The notes under the pieces are model-generated. The model worked only from the letters and a program-made list of their open reading frames with translations. It searched no databases and was not told the DNA's origin. This document shows, piece after piece, positions 1-7,053 of a stretch of 20,963 nucleotides of DNA. Position numbers and translations under genes: made by a program. This DNA comes from a virus. The stretch lies in IMG/VR virus record IMGVR_UViG_3300036652_000530, positions 1-20,963 of that record. One strand, written 5' to 3'. The first letter of the stretch is position 1; each line of letters begins with the position of its first letter.

Positions 1-401
1 AACAGTGCCGCCGTATCCGCGGCACCGAACGTAGCCAGACCACTGAAGCCGGCAGCTGCCGTGGATGCCGCGGTCGACCCAGCCATGATGCCGATGGTAC
101 CTTCCGCGCCAGCGGCTGTAGCAGCGCCTGCGCCCACGGCGCCTGCGCCAGCCGTGGCCGCGGCACCCCCGCCGGCCGCTGCGGCCGTTCCGAAATAGCC
201 CAGTGCCGCCCCGGCCGTGAAGTAGGCAGCGACGGCAATGGCGACGTAGCGCACAATCTTGTTGTGCCACGCCTTGACCGTTTCCTGTTTGGAGACCTCG
301 AAGGCGTTCTTGATGTTGCCCACGATGTCGAATGGATGCTGCAGCGGATGGATGACCGTGGCCTTGAAGATGCGGACGGCACCGTGAATGATCCCTGACA
401 T
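1..401 (-). CDS. Gly/Ala-rich hydrophobic protein, possible internal virion (ejection) protein, 3' end outside window
   Basis: Begins with ATG at 401-399 and stays open to the left edge, giving 133 visible residues. The first 45 residues are mixed basic and polar (MSGIIHGAVRIFKATVIHPL at the start). From about residue 50 the chain is almost entirely Ala and Gly with a few aromatics, suggesting a membrane-active or flexible segment. A clear ribosome site, GAGGTAGG, lies just upstream and shares its first bases with the stop codon of the acetyltransferase gene. I do not recognise the family. Its place after an Ala/Gln-rich putative ejection protein, and the long Gly/Ala stretch, fit an internal virion or DNA-ejection protein, but that is inference. 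The C-terminal part is unseen, so a much larger protein is possible. Confidence 0.75.
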   Translation of the reverse strand, partial: MSGIIHGAVRIFKATVIHPLQHPFDIVGNIKNAFEVSKQETVKAWHNKIVRYVAIAVAAYFTAGAALGYFGTAAAAGGGAAATAGAGAVGAGAATAAGAEGTIGIMAGSTAASTAAAGFSGLATFGAADTAAL

Positions 402-411
402 GATACCTACC

Positions 412-903
412 TCACGCGGCCTTCTGGCCCTGCAGAATCTGGTTGTAGTGCGGATGGTTCTTGGTGAACAGCGTGCCCTCCATGACGAACCCGGCGCTCT
501 CATACAGGCGCTTGGCCGTGGCAATCGAGCCTTGGCCGGAACTGACAGCCATCTCGATGCGGATCACGCGCGGCACGCTGAAGGCCCACTCGGTCATCAT
601 CTCCAGCATGCGTCGTCCATCGCCGTAGCGTTGAGAGTGAAACACCAAGTCTGAGGCCGTCCGTGGCCCGCTGGTCTGGTCTGCCCACCAGATGTTCGCC
701 ACCGTGGCGATCAGAATACCGGTCAGCTTGCGATCGTGTTCGGCCACCAGTACCTGCCCGAACGACGGATTCATGCACGCGGTCAGCGTCTGCATGACGA
801 CACCCCAGTCCGGGCGGCACACCCGGTAAGGTGTGTGGCAGCGCAACGCATCCAGCAAATGGATGGATGGCTGCAGGTCGTCGGGGTCGAAGGCACGGAT
901 CAT
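412..903 (-). CDS. GNAT-family N-acetyltransferase
   Basis: A 163-residue protein with the GNAT fold pattern. The acetyl-CoA loop is visible as QRYGDG (residues 91-96, Q-x-x-G-x-G) followed by the helix RRMLEMMTEWA. A motif-B-like segment, AKRLYESAGF, lies near residues 130-139. The family transfers an acetyl group from acetyl-CoA to an amine; the substrate cannot be told. The start is the ATG at 903-901, which overlaps the previous gene's TGA in an ATGA junction. A longer reading to 1098 is possible but would overlap the upstream gene deeply and lacks family support. The gene sits between putative virion proteins, so the product may be a virion component or may act on host or phage proteins. 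Family confidence is high and role confidence is low. Confidence 0.88.
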   Translation of the reverse strand: MIRAFDPDDLQPSIHLLDALRCHTPYRVCRPDWGVVMQTLTACMNPSFGQVLVAEHDRKLTGILIATVANIWWADQTSGPRTASDLVFHSQRYGDGRRMLEMMTEWAFSVPRVIRIEMAVSSGQGSIATAKRLYESAGFVMEGTLFTKNHPHYNQILQGQKAA

Positions 904-1205
904 GAGGATGGCGACGCGGCGACGTAGCAGATGATGGTGCCACTGGTATAGGCCGTGCACACCGCGCGGAACTCCATGTCGCCCGCGATGCCCGGCACAT
1001 TGGAGATGCCGCTGGTCGTGCGCGCCGTGGAGATAAGTGCCCATGCGTTGTTGGGGTCGCCGCGCACGCGCGCCTGCAGGGCTACCGAGCCGACCCACGT
1101 GCCCGTCACTAACAGAGTAGCGTTCGCGTTGAGCATGCCTACCGGACCCACCGTGCCATTGACGGCATTGATGGTGCCTTGGATTGCGTTGAGCATCTGT
1201 GCCAT
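900..1205 (-). CDS. Small beta-rich virion-like protein
   Basis: A 101-residue protein with an N-terminal polar stretch (MAQMLNAIQGTINAVNG) and then alternating small and hydrophobic residues typical of a beta-sandwich. The segment VTGTWVGSVALQARV (about residues 33-47), followed by a Trp-containing strand, resembles a short domain I recall in phage structural proteins, where a G-T-W-x-G-x-V-x-L-Q core recurs. This is recollection and was not searched. The start ATG at 1205-1203 has a good ribosome site (CCGGAG) 7 bases upstream. The stop overlaps the acetyltransferase start as ATGA, so the two are probably translationally coupled. It could be a minor capsid or tail decoration protein. Confidence 0.75.
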   Translation of the reverse strand: MAQMLNAIQGTINAVNGTVGPVGMLNANATLLVTGTWVGSVALQARVRGDPNNAWALISTARTTSGISNVPGIAGDMEFRAVCTAYTSGTIICYVAASPSS

Positions 1206-1217
1206 GACAGTCTCCGG

Positions 1218-2537
1218 TCAGTTGTGCGGGAAACCCGGCATGTAAGCGGCCGGGTTGCTTGCTGCAGCAGTGGGGACCATGGAAGCGTAGTAGGCGTTGT
1301 TCATGGTCATAAAACTGTTGAACTGGTCCACGGCGTCCTTGATCCCCGCCTGTGCCTGTGTGGTATTGATGTTCGGGTTGGACTGGATCGAGGCGATGGT
1401 ATTCATCAGCGCATTCTGCTGGCTTCCGACTGCAGCCAGATATGACAGTCGCACATTCATGCCATAGGACTGCATCGCGTTGGCTTGCGTGTAGCTCTCG
1501 CCCACGGCCGCGTTGGAGGCGGCATACGCTTCCTGTGTGGCGTTCGTCGAAGTGGTCTGGGCGAACGTCTTGTCCATCTGCTCCAGTGTCGCGTTGGCCT
1601 GCGCCTTGATCGTATCGAGCTGCGCGGTCAGGTTGATGCTGGCCGTGACTGCAGACCCCTTGAGTTGCGCGTACAGTTGTTCCATCGACTGGTTGGTCTG
1701 GTCCTTCAGCAGCGCCACACCCTGCTCGAAGTTCTGCTGGCTCAGGCTTGCGTTCTGGATGAACTGGTTCTGCGCCGACGCGAAGGCATTGGCGGCGGTG
1801 GCGTTGTACTGGCCGGCAGCGGCATTCACCTGCGCATCCTGCTGCGCGATGGTTAGCGCCACCTGCGAGCCAGCCAAGGTGGCCGCGGTCTGTGCCATCA
1901 GCGAGTTGTTGCCGCCATTGGCGGCGTTCGCCCGGATGGTCGATTGCTCAGCCGCTTGGATCGCTGGATTGCCAGCAGACATCAGCTGCTGATACTGCCC
2001 GGCTACGGTCTGCGGGGCGGTGATGTTCCACGGCGTGGCTCCGGCCAGCAGTGGCGCCTCCTGCCCTGTGACTTGGGCTGCACTGGGCGCGGCCGCATCA
2101 GCGGGCACAGTGGGCGACAGCAGGTCACTCATGGAGAACCCACTCGGCATCAGACCCGAGGTCGACGTGTTCATGCCAGCGGTAATGTCGTAGCCGGTGG
2201 GCATGCCGATGGCCGGCGCCGTCTGGTGCGTGGCCGGGTTGGTCAGGCTGATGTTCTGCGGCGGCGGCTGGGTCAGTGGCACCGCGGTAGGTGTGGCAGC
2301 CGGATGCGCTGCCGGAGCCGCTGCGGGAATCAGCGCCGCGGGCGGCTTGGGCGCGGGCGCCGGACTGACTGGCTTGGCGGGTGGCGTGCCGGTGGAGACC
2401 GGGGGAGGCACGAGTCCTTGGGTCTGGGTAGCGTTCATGCGACTGTCGCCCTCGCGGCCTTGGACGTAGGTGGTGCGTCCGCTGTTGTAGTTGTTGGCGC
2501 CGTTGAGGATGCCACGGCCGATGTAGGGCTGTTCCAT
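1218..2537 (-). CDS. Ala/Gln-rich putative internal virion (DNA ejection) protein
   Basis: A 439-residue protein with no enzyme motif. Residues about 40-110 are rich in Pro and Ala (runs such as PPVSTGTPPAKPVSPAPAPK) and look like a flexible linker. From about residue 175 to 410 the protein is Ala, Gln, Asn and Ser rich with heptad-like spacing and few breaks, as expected of a long helical or coiled-coil protein. This composition and the position downstream of lysis and fibre genes resemble ejection proteins of short-tailed phages, which leave the capsid with the DNA and span the envelope. That role is inferred. The start ATG at 2537-2535 has AGGGAG upstream and begins one base after the o-spanin stop. 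A later in-frame ATG (residue 34) is a weaker alternative. Confidence 0.82.
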   Translation of the reverse strand: MEQPYIGRGILNGANNYNSGRTTYVQGREGDSRMNATQTQGLVPPPVSTGTPPAKPVSPAPAPKPPAALIPAAAPAAHPAATPTAVPLTQPPPQNISLTNPATHQTAPAIGMPTGYDITAGMNTSTSGLMPSGFSMSDLLSPTVPADAAAPSAAQVTGQEAPLLAGATPWNITAPQTVAGQYQQLMSAGNPAIQAAEQSTIRANAANGGNNSLMAQTAATLAGSQVALTIAQQDAQVNAAAGQYNATAANAFASAQNQFIQNASLSQQNFEQGVALLKDQTNQSMEQLYAQLKGSAVTASINLTAQLDTIKAQANATLEQMDKTFAQTTSTNATQEAYAASNAAVGESYTQANAMQSYGMNVRLSYLAAVGSQQNALMNTIASIQSNPNINTTQAQAGIKDAVDQFNSFMTMNNAYYASMVPTAAASNPAAYMPGFPHN

Positions 2538-2538
2538 G

Positions 2539-2853
2539 TCACTGCTCCCTGACCCACTGGATCAATATGTCGCGCATTTTCAGGCACTGACCTGCTACCG
2601 ATGATGCCTGCAGATACAGTAACGTGGCCGCTTCGGCCTGTTGCGACTTGGGTAGTGCGCTGAGTGCACCCGGCGGTGGTGGTGGATCAATGTGCTGCAT
2701 CGCGGCTACCGGTTTTTCGGGGGGCGACAACTGGATCGCTGGCACCGAAAGCGGCCTCGTAGGCGCGCTGGAGCAGCCGATCAGCAGCAGGAGTGAACTG
2801 ACAAGTGCCCACCGGAATGGCCTTGATGTCGAGCCGTAGTTGATTGAGCGCAT
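2539..2853 (-). CDS. Rz1-like: o-spanin, Rz1-like outer-membrane lipoprotein
   Basis: A 104-residue lipoprotein. A basic N-terminus is followed by the hydrophobic stretch ALVSSLLLLIGC, ending in a lipobox (L24-I25-G26-C27), so Cys27 should be lipidated after signal peptidase II cleavage. The mature part is Pro-rich, including PPPPP at residues 57-61, as in Rz1 proteins. It starts inside the i-spanin gene in another frame and continues 148 bases beyond it, the usual overlapping spanin arrangement. I place the start at ATG 2853-2851, with GGAG nine bases upstream. A TTG 15 bases further up lies on that ribosome site and is less likely. With the i-spanin it would fuse inner and outer membranes in the last step of lysis. 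Confidence 0.9.
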   Translation of the reverse strand: MRSINYGSTSRPFRWALVSSLLLLIGCSSAPTRPLSVPAIQLSPPEKPVAAMQHIDPPPPPGALSALPKSQQAEAATLLYLQASSVAGQCLKMRDILIQWVREQ

Positions 2854-3127
2854 GTTGTTGGTCTCCAAGCTGGGTCAGCAACTTCTCCGTGCGAAGCTCG
2901 GTATCACGATTCCTTTGCGTGATTGTAACAGCCAGTGCGTTACTGGAGCCAATGACATCCTTGAATCCGTTTGTCAAGGACACGATGTCGGCACGAGTCT
3001 GCTTCAGCTGCCTTGCATCATCGTGCCAGCCACGCACCAGCCAGCCACCGAAGGCGCTCACGCCGCCCAGCAGCAGCATGGCAATGAACAGGGCAATGAT
3101 CTTGTAGGGCGTCAGGGTGAATGGCAT
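2687..3127 (-). CDS. Rz-like: i-spanin, Rz-like inner-membrane lysis protein
   Basis: A 146-residue protein with one N-terminal membrane segment (about residues 9-31, IIALFIAMLLLGG...) and a periplasmic part that is largely helical and coiled-coil (residues 35-103), ending in a basic tail. A Cys followed by hydrophobic and Leu/Tyr/Ala positions (CQFTPAADRLLQRAYEAA, residues 109-126) resembles the C-terminal region of Rz-type spanins. The o-spanin gene overlaps its 3' part in another frame. The start is ATG 3127-3125, four bases after the previous stop. The AGG of the upstream gene's last codon serves as the ribosome site (GAGGTAACCCC ATG). Lysis genes upstream support the assignment. Confidence 0.88.
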   Translation of the reverse strand: MPFTLTPYKIIALFIAMLLLGGVSAFGGWLVRGWHDDARQLKQTRADIVSLTNGFKDVIGSSNALAVTITQRNRDTELRTEKLLTQLGDQQHALNQLRLDIKAIPVGTCQFTPAADRLLQRAYEAAFGASDPVVAPRKTGSRDAAH

Positions 3128-3131
3128 GGGG

Positions 3132-3476
3132 TTACCTCGGATTGACGACATCGAGCAGGACATCCTCGCCGGCCATGATTGCTTCCGTGATGGCGGGATA
3201 GAACAAAGCTTCGGCTTCTTGGCACTTGAGCAGGATCGGTCCTCGGTTGCTTAGACCGTACTGAATCTGCCTGCCCAGTACGGCGTAGGTACTATCTACA
3301 ACAATATCTTCACCCTGAAGCACCAGTGGATACTGGCCCTCCGGAATGGCCTTGGCACCGCGCGACTGGTACATCGCCAATGGTGGTTCCAGCGTCGAAC
3401 ACATCATGGCCCCCATCGACATCTGCCCAGCGGTCATGCGCTCGCTGGCGAACGTGCGCCGGATAGTGACGATCAC
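3132..3476 (-). CDS. DUF5675-like protein in lysis cassette
   Basis: A 114-residue protein matching, from memory, the DUF5675 pattern: an early RT segment (TIRRTFASE), a T-x-G segment (TAGQMSMG), then TLEPP (residues 29-33) and a later AIPEGQYPLVLQG (residues 43-55). The function of this family is not established. Such genes occur in phages and mobile elements, often near lysis or cell-wall genes. Here it sits between a membrane-anchored coiled-coil gene and the spanins, so a part in lysis is plausible but unproven. The start is a GTG (3476-3474) overlapping the previous TGA as GTGA, which implies translational coupling. A later ATG (residue 14) would remove the conserved N-terminus. Confidence 0.8.
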   Translation of the reverse strand: MIVTIRRTFASERMTAGQMSMGAMMCSTLEPPLAMYQSRGAKAIPEGQYPLVLQGEDIVVDSTYAVLGRQIQYGLSNRGPILLKCQEAEALFYPAITEAIMAGEDVLLDVVNPR

Positions 3477-3859
3477 AGCATCTCCCTCGCAATGAAGATC
3501 AGCAGGTTGACCACCACGATGATTGTCATGGATGCCGTGATGAGCCGCGACTGCGAGTGCTCCAGTTTGGCAATGCGCTTCTCGTGGTGGTTCTCGGCGA
3601 ACTCCGGCACTTGGCGCTGGGATTGCTCCACCATCGACAGACGAACCTCCACGCCGTCCAGCTGGCGCTGGGTCTCCTTCTGACTCTCGGCAGAGCGGGA
3701 CAGCTCGTCGATCTTGCCCAGTACGCGCTCCAGCCGGACGGCCGTGTCGCGGGAGTCGCGGGCGTAGGCGGTCTGCGCTTCCTTCATCTCACGCAGACTA
3801 CCCATCATGTCGTCGATCCGCTGCAGGATCGCGCGGTAGGCGATGTCTTGTTCACTCAT
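3473..3859 (-). CDS. Coiled-coil protein with C-terminal membrane anchor, possible second holin-like or XhlA-like protein
   Basis: A 128-residue protein. Residues 1-105 are highly charged with heptad-type spacing (IDDMMGSLREMKEAQ..., RLERVLGKIDELSRS...), predicting a long coiled coil. The end is one hydrophobic span, about residues 106-124 (LITASMTIIVVVNLLIFIA), followed by a short basic tail. This layout recalls haemolysin XhlA-type phage proteins, which have a soluble coil and a C-terminal transmembrane helix and act with holins. The similarity is one of architecture only. Its ATG (3859-3857) overlaps the lysozyme stop by eight bases. Lying inside the lysis cassette, it may be a second holin, a holin regulator or a membrane scaffold. 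Confidence 0.8.
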   Translation of the reverse strand: MSEQDIAYRAILQRIDDMMGSLREMKEAQTAYARDSRDTAVRLERVLGKIDELSRSAESQKETQRQLDGVEVRLSMVEQSQRQVPEFAENHHEKRIAKLEHSQSRLITASMTIIVVVNLLIFIAREML

Positions 3860-4328
3860 GGCTTGACTCCATCAGGCACAGGGTGCGTTCGTCGCTGCGG
3901 CGCAGCTTCAGACCTCTCGGGTGTTCTTTACGCGCCCGCGTGTAGTTCATCAGGGCATCACAACCGGCCGCGGTGTGGCCGAGATTGATTTCACGCCATG
4001 CCAGCGAGTTCAGTAGCGTGCCCTCGCCTTCGTTGTAGGCGAAGTCGGCCAGTGCGGCGATGCGCGTCTCGGGTGCCGGTACGTGTAGGTGTCGCTGGAC
4101 AAAGATCACGCGCTCGCTCATGGCGCCCGAGAACAGGGTCTTGCACTCGTCCAGCGTCCTCGTCATGCCCATGAATACGCCGTGCGTCTCACCCATGCAG
4201 ATCGTGGGTGTACCACCCACGTCACGGTAGGCGGACAGTCTTGTCCCTTCGTAGGCACCTCCTATCGCTATGGCGATAGCCAATGCTGAAGCACCCGACT
4301 TGACGAAGCGTTTAATGTTCGTCGTCAT
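3852..4328 (-). CDS. Endolysin, GH24 lysozyme with SAR-like N-terminus
   Basis: A 158-residue phage lysozyme of the T4/P21 type (muramidase, cutting the MurNAc-GlcNAc bond). The catalytic pattern E-x8-D-x5-T is present: Glu27 in YEGTR, Asp36 in YRD and Thr42 in PTICMG. The C-terminal half carries the usual FAYNEGEG (residues 97-104) and GLKLRRSDERTLC (139-151) segments. Residues 11-25 (SGASALAIAIAIGGA) form a weak, Ala/Gly-rich hydrophobic stretch directly before the catalytic Glu. That is typical of signal-anchor-release endolysins, which leave the membrane when a pinholin or holin collapses the potential. The start ATG 4328-4326 overlaps the holin gene by 17 bases. An upstream reading to 4358 would overlap more and add no family sequence. 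Confidence 0.94.
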   Translation of the reverse strand: MTTNIKRFVKSGASALAIAIAIGGAYEGTRLSAYRDVGGTPTICMGETHGVFMGMTRTLDECKTLFSGAMSERVIFVQRHLHVPAPETRIAALADFAYNEGEGTLLNSLAWREINLGHTAAGCDALMNYTRARKEHPRGLKLRRSDERTLCLMESSHE

Positions 4329-4566
4329 GGAGGTTCTTCTGCTTGACATAGGTTGCAATCAGGGACGATGCGCAAATAACGCCACCCAGCAGGAACACGA
4401 GCCACAGAGGGATGATGCCAGCCCATGGCGCCGCGCCGCTCGCCAAAGCCAGTGCCGACGCGAAGCCGCCCAGTGCGCCACCGGCAGAAATCCTCGCGCT
4501 CCAGCGTCGATGGATGGTGCGGCAATCGGGGTTCAGATGTTTTTTCATAGCCGTAGTCGCGTTCAT
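4312..4566 (-). CDS. Putative holin, two transmembrane segments
   Basis: An 84-residue protein with a basic N-terminus (MKKHLNPDCRTIHRRW) and two hydrophobic segments, about residues 26-46 (Ala/Gly rich) and 49-73 (WAGIIPLWLVFLLGGVICAS...), and a charged C-terminal tail ending DDEH. Small size, two membrane spans and position directly before a lysozyme fit a class II holin or pinholin. A small phage family with this MKKHLNP-x-C start is familiar to me as holin-like. It starts with ATG in an ATGA overlap with the preceding gene. A second ATG at codon 7 could yield a shorter form, and a dual start is a known holin control device. Whether it occurs here is unknown. Confidence 0.82.
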   Translation of the reverse strand: MNATTAMKKHLNPDCRTIHRRWSARISAGGALGGFASALALASGAAPWAGIIPLWLVFLLGGVICASSLIATYVKQKNLHDDEH

Positions 4567-4964
4567 GCCTGCCCCGGTGCGTGAATTACCCAGCCGAACG
4601 TCTCGGGCTGCGGCAGTTGTGCGATGACTTCAGAAGAAGTCGGAAACGTAGCGGGCGGGTTGTCGCTGGCCGACTGCTGCCACTGGAAGCAGGCGAGCCA
4701 AACCGCGTCGCGCCATGCGATGGCAGCAGTGGCATCGGCAGCCCACTGCGCGATGGCGCTGTCCTTGTACGAGATGCAGGAGGCGATGGAGTCGTAGCCG
4801 TTTTGGCTGGCTGTCGCATCGAGCCATGCCTGCACGTCAACGGTCATGGTTGGCGTTGGCGGCTCTTGCGAGAACACTTCGCCGGGCAGAAGATCAGTTT
4901 CTGATGCGACTGCTCGCCAGCTTCCGCAGCCGTTGCTCAGTGTAGTGATGGCGAATCCGGTCAT
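4563..4964 (-). CDS. Tail-fibre assembly/chaperone-like protein
   Basis: A 133-residue protein. The middle (about residues 40-100) has the pattern VDVQAWLDATASQNGYDSIA, then a SYKDS segment, and AIAWRDAVWLACFQ. The GYDSI, SY and WRD-x-VW elements recur in small phage proteins encoded right after tail fibres (DUF4376/XkdW-like in my recollection). Such proteins help fibre folding or assembly, or form small tail pieces. The start is ATG 4964-4962, two bases after the tail fibre stop, so translation is probably coupled to the fibre. Upstream in-frame codons to 5069 lie inside the fibre gene and are rejected. Confidence 0.78.
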   Translation of the reverse strand: MTGFAITTLSNGCGSWRAVASETDLLPGEVFSQEPPTPTMTVDVQAWLDATASQNGYDSIASCISYKDSAIAQWAADATAAIAWRDAVWLACFQWQQSASDNPPATFPTSSEVIAQLPQPETFGWVIHAPGQA

Positions 4965-4966
4965 GG

Positions 4967-6448
4967 TCAGCACTCGAACTGATAGCCCATTACGCGCAGA
5001 AATCCAGCGCCTGCACTGGGCGTTGAATTGAAGGCGTAAACCAATGCCTGCGAGCTGTTTAGTAGGCAATCGAATGCCAGATATGCCTGCTTAGGCGCGC
5101 ACGCTGCCAGATATCCGGTCGGAACAGCCGGACCATCACTGTTCGAGATGAACATAAAGGAGTCTGACGAGCTGTTGAATCCAAGCAACTTTGCAATGCG
5201 TGCGGTCACCGGAACGTAGGGCGAGGCGCTCACTGAGGTTGAGCTGGTTGCCGTTCCGGCATTGAGGATCACTTGAGGGATCACATCCGTCTGGTATTGG
5301 ACGTAATTGAGTTTGTGGTGGTGATAGAACTTCTTGATGTTCCCGCTGGCGTCGGTGAGCACGCTCCCCCGGTACCGCTTGCTCGAATCCCCCGTCATGC
5401 TCCGCGCAGTTCCGTTGTACGGCGCCGCTGGTGCTGTCGTGCTCAAAACAAAATCAGGCGCCCCCGCATTGTCGTAGGGATAGACGTGGTACCAAGTGTT
5501 TGCCGAGAGCGAGAGGCCCGTCTTGGCGATGTCCGAAGCGGACTGCAGCACGTCAGCCGACCCCTCGATGTAGGCCGCCCCACTCGACAAGGTGAGCGCG
5601 GTACCACTCACCCACTTCATCTGGAAGCCGTCGATGTAGCCGGGCTGGATGAGTGCGTCGAGTGCCGTCTGCTGCGCCGTACTCACCGGCTTATTTACGT
5701 CGCTGGTGTTGTCGACGTTGCCGAGGCCAATATCCTTGGCTGACAGGATCAGTGATTGATAGAACAGGCTGGTTCCGATTGAGGCCAGCTGGCCGACCAC
5801 CGTGCCAGTCACGGGGCCGACAGGGATTAACTGGAAGCTGTCATAGATGCCACTGAAGATCGCCAATGCCCCGGACGCATCCAGTGCATCGGTAGATGAC
5901 GATACCGACACATATACGCCGGACTGCGGATGACGACCAAGCAGCTGTAGTACACCTACACCACCAGTCAGGGAAATTTGATGCTGCGCCAGCCCGGAGT
6001 GATCGGTGGCCGGCACCGACAGTGAACCCGAGGGAATCCACGAATTGATGGCGCTGATAATCAGACGGCGACGGCTTATCGGATCATTCTGGTCGATGTC
6101 CGATGGCAGAAAGCTATTGCCGGCAGAAGCCAAGGCTGCCGCGACCGTGCCGCCGGACAGGCTTGTGCTGAAGCTGAGTGCAATACCGTCCAGTAGGGCT
6201 GGCAGCAGCAGTGTACCGGAGCCGTTGATGGTCAGGTCGAGGCTGGCTGCCGGCACGTAGAAGCGGGCACCCGGCGGGCGGACGCTGACCTGCAGCACGC
6301 CCGCGCTCGGCTTGGCCGAACATGCTACCGTGATCTGGTGCTGCGCCAACCCGCTGCAGTCGGCCGCATTCAGCGTCAGCGTGCCGGACCCGTCCCATGT
6401 GGAACAGATCGGTAGGTTGACAACACGGCGGCGGGCAATGGCATCCAT
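4967..6448 (-). CDS. Tail fibre protein with duplicated N-terminal domain
   Basis: A 493-residue fibre. Residues 6-114 and 126-229 are two diverged copies of one domain; both begin with RRR and share SGLAQHQI (residues 32-39 and 151-158). Then comes the tail-fibre repeat signature LGNVDNTSDVNKPVSTAQ (residues 242-259), known from many phage side fibres. A beta-rich shaft follows (WVSGTALTLSSGAAYIEG...), then KRYRGSVLTDASGNIKKF, and a distal domain with several Cys (C450, C461, C493). The ATG at 6448-6446 shares one base with the oxygenase stop (TGATG). The product should be a receptor-binding fibre. The final about 100 residues are the likely receptor-contacting tip, an inference from position. 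Confidence 0.9.
   Translation of the reverse strand: MDAIARRRVVNLPICSTWDGSGTLTLNAADCSGLAQHQITVACSAKPSAGVLQVSVRPPGARFYVPAASLDLTINGSGTLLLPALLDGIALSFSTSLSGGTVAAALASAGNSFLPSDIDQNDPISRRRLIISAINSWIPSGSLSVPATDHSGLAQHQISLTGGVGVLQLLGRHPQSGVYVSVSSSTDALDASGALAIFSGIYDSFQLIPVGPVTGTVVGQLASIGTSLFYQSLILSAKDIGLGNVDNTSDVNKPVSTAQQTALDALIQPGYIDGFQMKWVSGTALTLSSGAAYIEGSADVLQSASDIAKTGLSLSANTWYHVYPYDNAGAPDFVLSTTAPAAPYNGTARSMTGDSSKRYRGSVLTDASGNIKKFYHHHKLNYVQYQTDVIPQVILNAGTATSSTSVSASPYVPVTARIAKLLGFNSSSDSFMFISNSDGPAVPTGYLAACAPKQAYLAFDCLLNSSQALVYAFNSTPSAGAGFLRVMGYQFEC
5762..6433 (-). repeat. Internal domain duplication in tail fibre gene
   Basis: Two copies of a roughly 105-residue coding unit, at 6107-6433 and 5762-6073, separated by a linker containing SDIDQNDPI. 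Shared features in order are RRR, SGLAQHQI, a GVLQ strand, an R-x-P segment, a D-x-SG-L strand, and a closing G-T-V-x-x-x-LAS-x-G-x-S-x-x segment. The copies differ at most other positions, so the duplication is old or under diversifying pressure. The boundaries are by-eye estimates. Confidence 0.75.
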
Positions 6449-7053
6449 CAGCGGAACGCCGGTCCGGTGACCCAGCTGACCAGTGAGTAGCGCGTGCCGC
6501 GCGTGATTGGGGTGACGCAGTGCGGCAGGTAGCTGGGGAAGATCAGTGTGTCACCGAGTTCGATCTTGCCGGGGTCGAAGTCCATGTTGGAGAACATGCG
6601 CAGCCGGCATCCGTCGTAGTCGGCCGGATCGGACAACTGGGTCACCGTGGACAGCTTGCGCAATGACGACATGCCGCCACCGATGTCCTGATGCCACAGA
6701 TACTTGCCGGGCTTGACCGGGTCGAAGTCATAGCGAAGGAAGATCAGCTGCTCGTGGAATCCGTGGATGTCATAGCGGAACCAGTCCGCATTGGTCGCGG
6801 CCACGCGGTCACGAAGTCGCTCGTAGGCCCACGGCACCTCCTCGGGCGTCAGGGCACTGGTCTTGACGCAGCGGTAATCCTCGTCGGTCACCGTCTGTCC
6901 GTCCACTCCGTTTCCAATGGAGCCCGCCTCCAGTGCCTTCGACTCGCCCAGACGGATCAATTCCGCGCACTCCGGCGGCGAGAACATCCGGCTGTGCCAG
7001 ATGTACGGCGGAGTCTCGCGCTGCATCGGAGGAAGAATGGATTGAAGACTCAT
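6448..7053 (-). CDS. 2-oxoglutarate/Fe(II)-dependent dioxygenase, putative prolyl hydroxylase
   Basis: A 201-residue enzyme with a full active-site set. His121-x-Asp123 (in LWHQDIGGG) and distal His178 (in SYLPHCV) form the iron triad. Arg188, in the H-x-V-x-P-I-T-x-G-x-R frame, should bind 2-oxoglutarate. [12 protein letters not shown] is the usual strand and turn before the distal His. The pattern is that of PKHD/P4H-type (2OG-FeII_Oxy_3/4) hydroxylases, which use O2 and 2-oxoglutarate to hydroxylate protein side chains. The ATG overlaps the collagen-like gene's TGA (ATGA), with no purine-rich ribosome site of its own, so translation is probably coupled. Collagen-like proteins just upstream make their prolines the leading candidate substrate. 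Family is certain and substrate is inferred. DNA-base or host-protein hydroxylation is possible. Confidence 0.93.
   Translation of the reverse strand: MSLQSILPPMQRETPPYIWHSRMFSPPECAELIRLGESKALEAGSIGNGVDGQTVTDEDYRCVKTSALTPEEVPWAYERLRDRVAATNADWFRYDIHGFHEQLIFLRYDFDPVKPGKYLWHQDIGGGMSSLRKLSTVTQLSDPADYDGCRLRMFSNMDFDPGKIELGDTLIFPSYLPHCVTPITRGTRYSLVSWVTGPAFR

Noticed and set aside
904-1098. Longer N-terminus for the acetyltransferase
   Set aside because: It would overlap the 101-aa gene out of frame and adds Arg/His-rich sequence unlike the GNAT fold. The ATG in the ATGA junction is better.
2854-2868. TTG start for the o-spanin
   Set aside because: The GGAG ribosome site lies inside this extension and is well spaced for the ATG at 2853.
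4338-4566. Out-of-frame 66-residue reading over the holin gene as a separate lysis gene
   Set aside because: It has no membrane segment and is a shadow of the holin frame.
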